Assembly: GCA_030037065.1 (NCBI GenBank)
Contig: JASHRW010000339.1
Coordinates: 1-40,091 of the forward strand
From: Xanthobacteraceae bacterium
Lineage (GTDB): Bacteria; Pseudomonadota; Alphaproteobacteria; Rhizobiales; Xanthobacteraceae
Direction of reading: 5' to 3'
Length of the DNA stretch: 40,091 nt
In this document: piece after piece, positions 32,622 through 39,296 of the stretch
Numbering within the stretch: the stretch's first letter is position 1
Layout of the letters: every line of letters starts with the position of its first letter
Notes under the pieces: generated by a model
The model's input: the letters and a program-made list of their open reading frames with translations, nothing else
Told to the model about the DNA's origin: nothing
The model's database searches: none
Program-made: the position numbers and the translations under genes

Positions 32622-33662
32622 TCACGCGCGCATGGCCAGCCGAGGCTCGGCGCCGATTGGCGGCAACAGCGGCATGACGCGTTTGGCGAAGGTGTCGAGG
32701 CCGGCCAGCATCGGGTGGAAATTCAGCAGAAACAATTCCACGCCTATCTCTTCGTACTGCCGCATGCGCCTGGCTATCAGGTCCGGCGTCCCGACGAGGC
32801 AGGCGCCAAGACCGCGCGCCGCCGTTGATGAAACCCGGTCGCGCCGGCCGTGGGCCTCAAGCTCGTCGGCCCGCGCCTGTGCCTCGGCCATCGTATCGGC
32901 GCAGCTGATATGCGCGCTCATGCCGAATGCCAACTTGCGGCCGAACTGCCTGGCGCGTTCCGCAAGATCGGCGATATCCGTCCTGATAACCGCAAGGCTT
33001 TCCTCATACCGCCGATAGTCTGCCTGATAATTCACGAACCACAGATCGCAGTGCTCGGCGATGACATCCTTGCCGGAATCGGTGCGGCTCGCGGAGTAAA
33101 TCGGAGGGTGCGGGATGCGCACCGGCTTCAGCGGCAAGTTGGCGTTATCGGTCTGGAAGAATTCGCCCTGAAATGTGAAGTGCTCCTCACTCCAAAGCCC
33201 TTTCAGCACCCGGACGAATTCGGCCATGCGCTGGTAGCGGGCGTCGGAAGAGCCAATCCAGGCACCATTGCTGAACAGCTCGAATTCGTTCTGGAACCAG
33301 CCATTGACCACATTGATGGCAAAACGGCCGCCGGTGATCCGGTCGAGAGTCGCGCCCATCTTCGCCGCGAGCTGCGGCGTGATCATGCCCGGATAGACCG
33401 CGGGCATGACCTGAATCGTCCGAGTACGGGCGGCGAGCGCCGCCGTGAGCATCCAGGCTTCGAGGTCGGGACCAAGCAGCCGCTCGGCAATGAGCGTGAT
33501 ATCGAAGCCGTACGCCTCGCCCTTCGATACGACATCGAGAGCAAATTGGAACGACTTGTCGGCGCTGTGGTCGCCGCGCATGCCGACTTGGCGAATCCCA
33601 TCCTGGATCGCTGGCTCCAATTTGATGGTATGCGGCAGCGGCGTCCAGATGCCCAGGCGCAT
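32622..33662 (-). CDS. LLM class flavin-dependent monooxygenase (SsuD/SfnG/RutA-like group)
   Basis: A 346-residue luciferase-family monooxygenase, paralogous to but clearly distinct from the 7310 protein. It opens R-L-G-I-W-T-P-L-P-H-T. It has the G-R-F-A-I-N-V-V-N-G-W motif near 125 that marks the FMNH2-dependent alkanesulfonate, dimethylsulfone and pyrimidine monooxygenases, and P-P-I-Y-S-A-S near 190 (cf. S-P-x-G in SsuD). Such enzymes cleave C-S, C-N or C-C bonds with reduced flavin from a separate reductase, which is not in the window. ATG at 33662 is 8 bases after GGAG; a TTG at 33689 is less likely. It probably forms an operon with the amidase-like gene 27 bases downstream. Confidence 0.85.
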   Translation of the reverse strand: MRLGIWTPLPHTIKLEPAIQDGIRQVGMRGDHSADKSFQFALDVVSKGEAYGFDITLIAERLLGPDLEAWMLTAALAARTRTIQVMPAVYPGMITPQLAAKMGATLDRITGGRFAINVVNGWFQNEFELFSNGAWIGSSDARYQRMAEFVRVLKGLWSEEHFTFQGEFFQTDNANLPLKPVRIPHPPIYSASRTDSGKDVIAEHCDLWFVNYQADYRRYEESLAVIRTDIADLAERARQFGRKLAFGMSAHISCADTMAEAQARADELEAHGRRDRVSSTAARGLGACLVGTPDLIARRMRQYEEIGVELFLLNFHPMLAGLDTFAKRVMPLLPPIGAEPRLAMRA

Positions 33663-33961
33663 CGCTTCGGCTCCAGATAATCGGGCCAAATAGTCCTCGA
33701 CTTAAACGGTCAAGGCAAGTCAGCAGGGCGCATGTGTCCAATGCGGCGCTGCGCGGCAAGCCGACTACCCATTCGGCCTGCGCCGATTGTGATACTGGAC
33801 CCTGATCCAGCCTCTGGGCAAACCGACATGACTCTGATTTGTCCAACGACGATGTCGGCAAGCTGCTGACGATGCCGGAATGCATCGCGGTGCCGGTTTA
33901 CCGAAGACGTGCACCCTTGAAAGGACGGCGTAGCGTTACGCAGAGCGCTTACGCTTACTAA
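33663..33961. other. Intergenic region upstream of luciferase-like operon
   Basis: About 300 bases between the luciferase-like start and the end of the kinase gene, both on the - strand. It should hold the promoter of the luciferase-like operon and the terminator of the kinase gene. No clear terminator hairpin, promoter consensus or small gene could be recognised. Confidence 0.4.
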
Positions 33962-35542
33962 TCAGCCGCCGCCGCTCGCCGCGGCAGTAGGCCAGCGTTC
34001 GTGCGTGAGCGGAACGAGCATATGCACGGAAAGCCCCTTGCGGGTGAATGAGCGCGTCACCTCGCCGTTCAATTGCCGCTCGATGACGAGCGCGATCAGG
34101 CGCGAGCCGAAGCCGAGACGCCTTGGCCGGCGCGTCGCCGGACCGTTCTTTTCCTCCCAGTCGAACGCCAACGTCATGCCGCGCTGCATGCGGCTTGCCG
34201 ACCAGCTCAGGTCGAGACGGCCTTTGGGGCGAGAAAGGCTGCCATGCTTGACCGCATTGTCGGCAAGCTCGTGCAACGCGGCGCTGAGATTGAACACAGG
34301 GTCGGCCTCGAGCTCCACGTTCGGGCCGTTGAACGATATGCGATCGAGATAGGGGCCAAGCAGAACGTAAAGCAGATCCATGATCGGTATCGACTTTCCG
34401 CCGCCCTCGGTGATGAGCCGCTGCGCATTGGCAAGCGCGAGCACGCGCGCCTGGTACTTGCCCGAAAGATCGGCAACGTTTTTCGAATTTCGCGCCGTCT
34501 GAGAGAACAACGCCAAGAGCTGCGAATACAAATTCCCAGAGCGATGACGCATCTCGCGGATCATTAATTCATGGCGCTGCTCGAGCTGGCGGCGGGCGAT
34601 CGCACCAGCGAGCAGATTGGCAACGGCAACAAGGAAGGCGATCTCCTGCGTGGCGAAATGCCGTCGCGTTTTGGTGCAGACGCCGAGAATTCCGTACGAT
34701 CGGTCGTCAGGTCCGGCGATGGTCGCATTCATGCCGCTGATGCAGCCGTGATCGCGCAAATATGGATCGACCGCGAACCGCGTCTCGGCGTCGAAATCTT
34801 CGGTGATAGCCGGCAGACGGGAATCGAGCGTAAACCGTGCATAGCTTCCAGGGTTGGTCGAGGTGATTACGGAGCCGATCAAATCGCTCTGCCAGCCAAA
34901 GCCGGCGCGCAACAAGAAGTCGGCATTGCCGGGAAGAAGCTCCAGGATTTTGACAAAGTCGACCGACAACGTCACCGCGACGGCACTGGCCGCGTCACCG
35001 AGCAACCGCTCCAGATTGGGCTCGGTCAACGCGCGCTCGCCGAGCTGCGCCAGCGCTTCCTGCTGCCTGATGCGGCTGCGCAGCTCGGCCTCGAGGTTGA
35101 CCCGCTCGGTGACATCACGGCACAGCCCGAACATGCGCTCGGGGACCCCGTCCTTTACCGCGACCGCTCCCCTCGCTTCCAGCCAACGTTCCTCGTTACT
35201 CGCATGTCCAGATAGCCGGTAACGCGCCAGATACGAGCCATGCGTGCGTAGCGCTTCCTGCAAAGAAGCTGTCACATGAGGCCAATCGTCGCGGTGAATA
35301 TCGCGTTCGAAACTTGAATAGGTACCGTCGAAGCTGCCGGGAGGCAGACGATGAATGGCTTCGAGATTGCTCGACCAGGTCAGCTTGCCAGCGGCGATAT
35401 CCCAGCACCAAATGCCGATCTGTGCAGCTTCGAGCGCCGCACGGAGAGTGACGAAATTCGGGAAGAACTCTCTGGCGGCTTCGTCGGTGTGGCGATCGTC
35501 CGGTTCAGCCGTTGTGGACTTGTCTCGGTCACACGCATTCAT
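33962..35542 (-). CDS. PAS-GAF sensor histidine kinase of the HWE/HRXXN family
   Basis: A soluble 526-residue kinase. A PAS domain (about 33-148, I-G-I-W-C-W-D through G-L-C-R-D-V-T-E-R) is followed by a GAF domain (about 165-318). The phosphoacceptor region is I-R-E-M-R-H333-R-S-G-N, the H-R-x-x-N box. The catalytic domain shows L-H-E-L-A-D-N-A-V-K-H-G and the F-D-W-E-E-K-N-G-P segment (the W-x-E of HWE kinases), ending with G-F-G-S-R-L-I. HRXXN kinases phosphorylate PhyR to switch on the alphaproteobacterial general stress response. The phyR gene 1.9 kb away makes this its likely partner. It has no membrane segment, so the signal is cytoplasmic or diffusible. A near-consensus EcfG promoter lies 56 bases upstream. 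Confidence 0.9.
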   Translation of the reverse strand: MNACDRDKSTTAEPDDRHTDEAAREFFPNFVTLRAALEAAQIGIWCWDIAAGKLTWSSNLEAIHRLPPGSFDGTYSSFERDIHRDDWPHVTASLQEALRTHGSYLARYRLSGHASNEERWLEARGAVAVKDGVPERMFGLCRDVTERVNLEAELRSRIRQQEALAQLGERALTEPNLERLLGDAASAVAVTLSVDFVKILELLPGNADFLLRAGFGWQSDLIGSVITSTNPGSYARFTLDSRLPAITEDFDAETRFAVDPYLRDHGCISGMNATIAGPDDRSYGILGVCTKTRRHFATQEIAFLVAVANLLAGAIARRQLEQRHELMIREMRHRSGNLYSQLLALFSQTARNSKNVADLSGKYQARVLALANAQRLITEGGGKSIPIMDLLYVLLGPYLDRISFNGPNVELEADPVFNLSAALHELADNAVKHGSLSRPKGRLDLSWSASRMQRGMTLAFDWEEKNGPATRRPRRLGFGSRLIALVIERQLNGEVTRSFTRKGLSVHMLVPLTHERWPTAAASGGG

Positions 35543-35597
35543 TCTTTGAGACTTCTATCGACGCGCCCACGGCACATCGCCGTACCGTCAGGATGAA

Positions 35598-35622
35598 AAC
35601 GGTCCAGGGCCGCGGCGGTTTC
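35598..35622 (-). promoter_or_regulatory. Possible EcfG promoter upstream of the kinase gene
   Basis: On the - strand, GAAAC, 16 bases and CGTT match the EcfG consensus GGAAC-N16/17-CGTT except for one base in the -35 box. The distance of about 56 bases to the kinase start codon is suitable. One mismatch makes it weaker than the phyR and nepR promoters. Confidence 0.4.
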
Positions 35623-35707
35623 GCTTGGCTTGGAAAATCAAAGCCCTGGCAACAAAGATGGATCGGCGCAGGCGCAAGCAAGGTGGCCCGCGCCCGCCGC
35701 GATGATG

Positions 35708-36448
35708 TCAGTAGATACCGATCAGCCGACGGCTACTTCGCGATGCAGTGCGCGACAGCAGCGGGTTGGCGGCATGCGGCGCCGGCGCCTGCGGCGGCAG
35801 GTTAACATCGGTCTGCATAGCGCTGATCGCCCGGGAATCCGTGTCCGGCAGCACAACCACCTTGGTTCCGACGTCGACGCGATTGTAGAGGTCGGTGATG
35901 TCGGCGTTGAGCAGGCGAATGCAGCCGCTCGACATGTGCTTGCCGATCGAGGTCGGATCGTTGGTGCCGTGGATGCGGTAATCGGTATTGCCGAGATAGA
36001 GCGCACGCGCGCCGAGCGGGTTGCCGGGACCGCCGCCGATCCAGCGCGGCAGGTAAGGCTGCCGGGCGACCATCGCCGCCGGCGGGATCCAGTCCGGCCA
36101 TTCAGCCTTGCGCACGATCCTTTCGGTGCCCGACCATTCGAAGCCCTCGCGGCCGACGCCGATGCCGTAGCGCAATGCCTTGCCGTCACCGAGCGTCAGA
36201 TAAAGGAAAGTATGCGCGGGGTCGACGATGATGGTGCCGGCCGGCTCATTGGTCGCATAGGGGACTACTTGACGCTGCAGCGCCGACGAAGGTTGTTCGT
36301 CCGCATCCGGCGTGAACTTATAAACCGGCGCATTCGGATCGCTCTGGCTATAGGCAAGCGATTGCGCACTGGCCGGAGCGCTGGCGAGAGTGAGAAGGCC
36401 TATAAATAGCAACGCGCCGTAAAGGCGCCGTGACGTGCTCGCTGACAT
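35708..36448 (-). CDS. L,D-transpeptidase (YkuD/ErfK family)
   Basis: A 246-residue exported enzyme. The signal peptide (S-T-S-R-R start, hydrophobic core, A-S-A-Q cleavage near 29) leads to a YkuD domain at about 70-210. The catalytic signature is R-I-H160-G-T, then S-S-G-C176-I-R, with C176 as nucleophile. It makes 3-3 peptidoglycan crosslinks or attaches proteins to peptidoglycan in the periplasm. ATG at 36448 has GGTGGA upstream; a GTG at 36460 is the alternative. The disordered C-terminal tail is rich in proline and alanine. A near-match to the EcfG promoter lies about 37 bases upstream, so it may be part of the stress regulon of the neighbouring locus. Confidence 0.92.
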   Translation of the reverse strand: MSASTSRRLYGALLFIGLLTLASAPASAQSLAYSQSDPNAPVYKFTPDADEQPSSALQRQVVPYATNEPAGTIIVDPAHTFLYLTLGDGKALRYGIGVGREGFEWSGTERIVRKAEWPDWIPPAAMVARQPYLPRWIGGGPGNPLGARALYLGNTDYRIHGTNDPTSIGKHMSSGCIRLLNADITDLYNRVDVGTKVVVLPDTDSRAISAMQTDVNLPPQAPAPHAANPLLSRTASRSSRRLIGIY

Positions 36449-36484
36449 GGCACATTCCACCGTGCTTCAGAATGCTGTCCATCA

Positions 36485-36509
36485 ATCGCGCAGGTGTTGG
36501 AAAAGTTCC
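36485..36509 (-). promoter_or_regulatory. Possible EcfG promoter upstream of L,D-transpeptidase gene
   Basis: On the - strand an exact GGAAC is followed after 16 bases by CGAT instead of CGTT. It lies about 37 bases before the start codon of the transpeptidase. One mismatch in the -10 box leaves this uncertain. Confidence 0.35.
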
Positions 36510-36677
36510 ATGCCGGCGTCTCTCATGACTTTAGTCAAAAGCGCGGCAATCTTGGTGCGAAAGCGTGCGCGACGTTGCGCTCTACACCCCAACCAACGAT
36601 TTAGTCGCAGCGGCCGACGAAAAGGTTCAAAGCTCCATTCTCGCTGAGCCGGCGCATCCACGGTTCCGTCCGCTAAA

Positions 36678-36995
36678 TCATGCCATGCAGCGTCCGTACA
36701 CTTTCGACATTGACGGAGAGGCCACCGGGCTGAAAGCGGGATCGCACCCGAACGGCACTTTTCGCTGGCTTTGCAAACCGTCCGGTACCCGAAGATCGCG
36801 CCAAACCGCGCCCGAATGATGCAGAGGAAGCCGATCGCCCTTACGGAAGCGGTTTACCGAAACCGCCGGTGTGTGGTCACTTGAGCCAACTCCGATCGGA
36901 GCCGCGCTCAGGAATGGATCGAAGCTGACAAGCAGAAAGCCGAGCGAGCACAGCGCGATCGCGCCCGCGATGCGAAGACAAAGAAGCCTGACCAT
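36678..36995 (-). CDS. Small exported protein of 105 residues, probable stress-regulon member
   Basis: An N-terminal hydrophobic segment (residues about 9-30, I-A-G-A-I-A-L-C-S-L-G-F-L-L-V) acts as signal peptide or anchor. The mature part contains F-R-K-G-D-R-L-P-L and the C-terminal V-P-F-G-C-D-P-A-F-S-P-V-A-S-P-S then Y-G-R-C-M-A. Two conserved-looking cysteines flank the end and could form a disulfide. Small proteins with this K-G-D-R-L-P and G-C-D-P-A-F-S-P layout occur in Bradyrhizobium-like genomes, with no known function. GGAG lies 9 bases before ATG at 36995. A perfect EcfG promoter lies 83 bases upstream of the start codon. Confidence 0.7.
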   Translation of the reverse strand: MVRLLCLRIAGAIALCSLGFLLVSFDPFLSAAPIGVGSSDHTPAVSVNRFRKGDRLPLHHSGAVWRDLRVPDGLQSQRKVPFGCDPAFSPVASPSMSKVYGRCMA

Positions 36996-37077
36996 CGGAA
37001 CAACTCCGAAATCCGCAACGGTGGGAACTCGTTGCGCGCATGCCAAAGGCCCCCGAGCTGAACGACACCGGCGGCCT

Positions 37078-37102
37078 AACGATTTAGTCGGGGCGGCGTT
37101 CC
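37078..37102 (-). promoter_or_regulatory. EcfG-type promoter of the small exported protein gene
   Basis: On the - strand, GGAAC (37102-37098), 16 bases, then CGTT (37081-37078), an exact match to the general stress sigma factor consensus. It points to the 36678-36995 gene and leaves a leader of about 75 bases. Confidence 0.75.
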
Positions 37103-37227
37103 GGGAGGTTCCGTTGCTCACTTACTCGTGATGGCGGTTGTTATGCGTGAGCGCGACGATCTCGATCGCGCTACCGCGAAACTGAAGGCAGAATCCAAAA
37201 AGGAACAAATATCGGCGTTGCGCTTTG

Positions 37228-37322
37228 ATAGGGCGGACCGGCCATCCTTTCCCCCTCCCCCCGTGCTTGGCCGGCCGCGTTGGGCGCAGCCGGTATGCCG
37301 ATCGGCTGCGCCCTTACTTTTT
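37228..37322 (+). ncRNA. Candidate small RNA with C-rich hairpin loop (GsrN-like layout)
   Basis: Between the exported-protein gene and phyR, the + strand shows a hairpin CCGGCCA (37238-37244)/TGGCCGG (37268-37274) with a 23-base loop containing CCCCCTCCCCCC. Eight bases later comes a strong intrinsic terminator. A C-rich exposed loop plus 3' terminator is the design of anti-Shine-Dalgarno small RNAs such as Caulobacter GsrN. GGAAC at 37202-37206 followed after 16 bases by CTTT is an imperfect EcfG-like promoter in the right place. The 5' end is a guess, and the open frame here has no protein-like features. Confidence 0.55.
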
Positions 37323-37325
37323 GTT
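37282..37325 (+). terminator. Intrinsic terminator
   Basis: A perfect 11-bp stem GGGCGCAGCCG (37282-37292)/CGGCTGCGCCC (37303-37313) with a 10-base loop, followed by TTACTTTTTGTT. The T-run is on the + strand only, so it terminates rightward transcription although no protein gene precedes it. It does not serve phyR, which is convergent. Confidence 0.85.
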
Positions 37326-37392
37326 GACCCGAAGCACGGAGCGCGAAGGCGAAAATGTCGCAATAAAAGCGTAGCGGCGGCCCGCGCCAGGA

Positions 37393-38211
37393 CTACAAGG
37401 ACGCTTGCCGTTGGCTCGGCTGCCGCTCGCGCTGGCGCGCTTTACGGCCGAAAAACAGCGCTTGGCTCACGACCGCCGACACTACGGCAAGCTGGAACGG
37501 CTTGGCGATGAGGAACGCCGGCTCGGGCCGCTGTCCAGTGAGGAAACGCTCGGGGAAGGCGGTAATGAAGATGACCGGCACCTCCAACGAGACAAGCAGT
37601 TCATTGACTGCGTCAAGCCCGGAGCTGCCGTCGGCAAGCTGAATGTCGGCGAGGATCAAACCCGGCCGCTTGGTCTTCGCCAGCGCGAGCGCTTCGGCAT
37701 GCGTGCGCGCGACGCCGATGACGTTGTGACCGAGGCTCTCGACCAGCGCCTCAATGTCCATGGCGATGAAGGTTTCGTCCTCGATAATGAGGACGTCGGT
37801 AGCGATCTCGGCCGCAAGTTCGCGGCCGGATTCCTCGACCAGACCGCGCAGCGTCGCCAAGTCGCAGTCGAGCACTTCAGCGGCATCCTCCTCGGAAAAG
37901 CCTTCGAGCGCAACGAGAAGAAAGGCTTGGCGGGGACGCGGGGTGATCTGCGTTAAATGCTGCTCCGGGGGAAGGACCATGCCGCCCGGATCGGGCTTGC
38001 CGTTCACCGAGACCGAATTCCAGATTTTAGTGAATAGCCGATAAAGCGCCACCCGCGAACTCGACCCGCTGTCGAGAACTTGCGGGCTGGCGATCAGCGA
38101 TTCCAGGGTGGCGGCGACATAGGCATCGCCCGAGGCTTGGCTGCCCGAGAGGGCACGGGCGTACCGGCGCAGGAATGGCAGCTGCTGGAGTACGGCTTGC
38201 GAGGTCGACAA
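37393..38211 (-). CDS. phyR: PhyR-type response regulator (anti-anti-sigma factor)
   Basis: Master switch of the general stress response. When phosphorylated, its sigma-like domain sequesters NepR and frees EcfG. The protein is 272 residues from the start chosen here. The N-terminal sigma-factor-like part spans about 1-130 (L-P-F-L-R-R-Y-A-R-A-L-S-G-S-Q, then P-R-P-R-Q-A-F-L-L-V-A-L-E-G-F-S). The receiver domain spans about 138-262, with acidic E144-D145, phosphoacceptor D189, T217 in I-F-I-T-A-F-P, and K237. TTG at 38211 is preferred because GGGGAGGG lies 4 bases before it and the family's S-T-S-Q start follows; ATG at 38229 is the alternative. It is divergent from nepR-ecfG and has its own EcfG promoter. 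Confidence 0.93.
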   Translation of the reverse strand: MSTSQAVLQQLPFLRRYARALSGSQASGDAYVAATLESLIASPQVLDSGSSSRVALYRLFTKIWNSVSVNGKPDPGGMVLPPEQHLTQITPRPRQAFLLVALEGFSEEDAAEVLDCDLATLRGLVEESGRELAAEIATDVLIIEDETFIAMDIEALVESLGHNVIGVARTHAEALALAKTKRPGLILADIQLADGSSGLDAVNELLVSLEVPVIFITAFPERFLTGQRPEPAFLIAKPFQLAVVSAVVSQALFFGRKARQRERQPSQRQASL

Positions 38212-38250
38212 GGTACCCTCCCCTTCCATGGTCCCGAATTTACGTGCGAA

Positions 38251-38275
38251 AACGTCGGACGGCAAAGAAAGTTCC
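38251..38275 (-). promoter_or_regulatory. EcfG promoter of phyR
   Basis: On the - strand, GGAAC (38275-38271), 16 bases, CGTT (38254-38251), an exact consensus match. It is 40 bases from the TTG start and 22 from the alternative ATG. It implies positive feedback of EcfG on phyR. Confidence 0.85.
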
Positions 38276-38296
38276 GAAAAAACACTCCCTTGCGGC

Positions 38297-38322
38297 GGAA
38301 CTATGCGGCAGGAAGCTGCGTT
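38297..38322 (+). promoter_or_regulatory. EcfG promoter of nepR-ecfG
   Basis: On the + strand, GGAAC (38297-38301), 17 bases, CGTT (38319-38322), an exact match to the consensus. It drives nepR and ecfG and stands back to back with the phyR promoter, the usual arrangement of this locus in Hyphomicrobiales. Confidence 0.87.
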
Positions 38323-38419
38323 ACCGCGTGTGACCGGGATCGCCGTTTGGTTGGTGCACCGCAAGGGATGGACTAGGTTGGCAAATTCAAGCGGGGAAAT
38401 GGGGGATCAAAGTGACGCG

Positions 38420-38650
38420 ATGAAGAACCGTAAGTCAAATCTCCAGGCTGTCGAGCCGGATTCCGACAGGTCTGAGCCGCAGAATTCCATGGCCAAGCGT
38501 CCACACAAAGAGATCCGCCTCGGCCGCGAGGCCCAGCACCGGATCGGAGAACTCCTCCGGGGCATGTACAATACCTATATCAATGAGGGGGTACCGGAGC
38601 ACTTTAAAGACCTGGTTCGCCGGATCGGCGAAGAGAGCGAAGAAGCCTAG
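38420..38650 (+). CDS. nepR: Anti-sigma factor NepR
   Basis: A 76-residue protein that holds EcfG inactive and is captured by phosphorylated PhyR. The conserved two-helix core is I-G-E-L-L-R-G-M-Y-N-T-Y then E-G-V-P-E-H-F-K-D-L-V-R-R-I (about residues 42-70), matching the NepR pattern. The first 35 residues are polar and probably disordered. The start is uncertain: ATG 38420 has GGGGGA 13 bases upstream, while ATG 38399 in the same frame is only 1 base after its GGGGA. The gene lies between its promoter and ecfG, with 57 bases to the latter. Confidence 0.9.
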   Translation: MKNRKSNLQAVEPDSDRSEPQNSMAKRPHKEIRLGREAQHRIGELLRGMYNTYINEGVPEHFKDLVRRIGEESEEA

Positions 38651-38707
38651 TCGCCGGATCGGGAGCGAGAGTGAATAAGAGCCATCGTTGCACAAGGCAT
38701 CGTCCGC

Positions 38708-39253
38708 ATGAAACTTGATCCTGCGATACGCGACCAAGTGCTCGCCACGGTTCCTAGCCTGCGCGCATTTGCCATATCGTTGTGCGGCAACATCGACCGC
38801 GCCGACGATCTGGTGCAGGAAACGTTGCTACGCGCGCTTTCTCATATCGACTCCTTCCAACCCGGCACCAACATGCCGGCATGGCTGTTCACCATCCTGC
38901 GCAATCTCTTCCGCTCCGAATACCGCAAGCGGCGCCGGGAAGTGGAGGATGCCGACGGCCGCTATGCCGAGACGCTCAAATCGCACCCGGAGCAGACCGG
39001 CCGGGTGGAATTCGAGGAATTCCGGGCGGCCTTGGCCAAGCTGCCATCTGATCAGCGCGAGGCGCTGATCCTGGTGGGCGCTTCCGGCTTTTCCTACGAT
39101 GATGCCGCCGCCATCTGCGGCTGCGCCGTAGGCACCATCAAGAGCCGGGTCAACCGCGCCCGCACGCGGCTAGCCGATCTCCTTGCCATCGACAGCGTCG
39201 ACGATTTCGGTCCCGACCGCGCCACCCGTGCCGTCCTCGGCGGACGGGGATAG
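38708..39253 (+). CDS. ecfG: General stress response ECF sigma factor EcfG
   Basis: A 181-residue sigma-70-type factor of the ECF15/EcfG group. Region 2 shows L-R-A-F-A-I-S-L-C-G-N-I-D-R-A-D-D-L-V-Q then T-L-L-R-A, and the P-A-W-L-F-T-I-L-R-N segment near 58. Region 4 shows L-P-S-D-Q-R-E-A-L-I-L-V near 112 and the helix-turn-helix F-S-Y-D-D-A-A-A-I-C-G-C-A-V-G-T-I-K-S-R near 130-148. It directs RNA polymerase to GGAAC/CGTT promoters such as those found in this window. It is co-transcribed with nepR; the ribosome site is weak (AAGG, 10 bases away), consistent with low basal synthesis. Confidence 0.95.
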   Translation: MKLDPAIRDQVLATVPSLRAFAISLCGNIDRADDLVQETLLRALSHIDSFQPGTNMPAWLFTILRNLFRSEYRKRRREVEDADGRYAETLKSHPEQTGRVEFEEFRAALAKLPSDQREALILVGASGFSYDDAAAICGCAVGTIKSRVNRARTRLADLLAIDSVDDFGPDRATRAVLGGRG

Positions 39254-39296
39254 ACATTATCAACAATCGTAGGGGCGGGCCCTTCCATTATTGGGA

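Noticed and set aside
37128-37511. A + strand open frame of 127 codons across the small RNA candidate
   Set aside because: It passes through the terminator hairpin and T-run, shows no ribosome site or protein-like composition in its second half, and overlaps the end of phyR.
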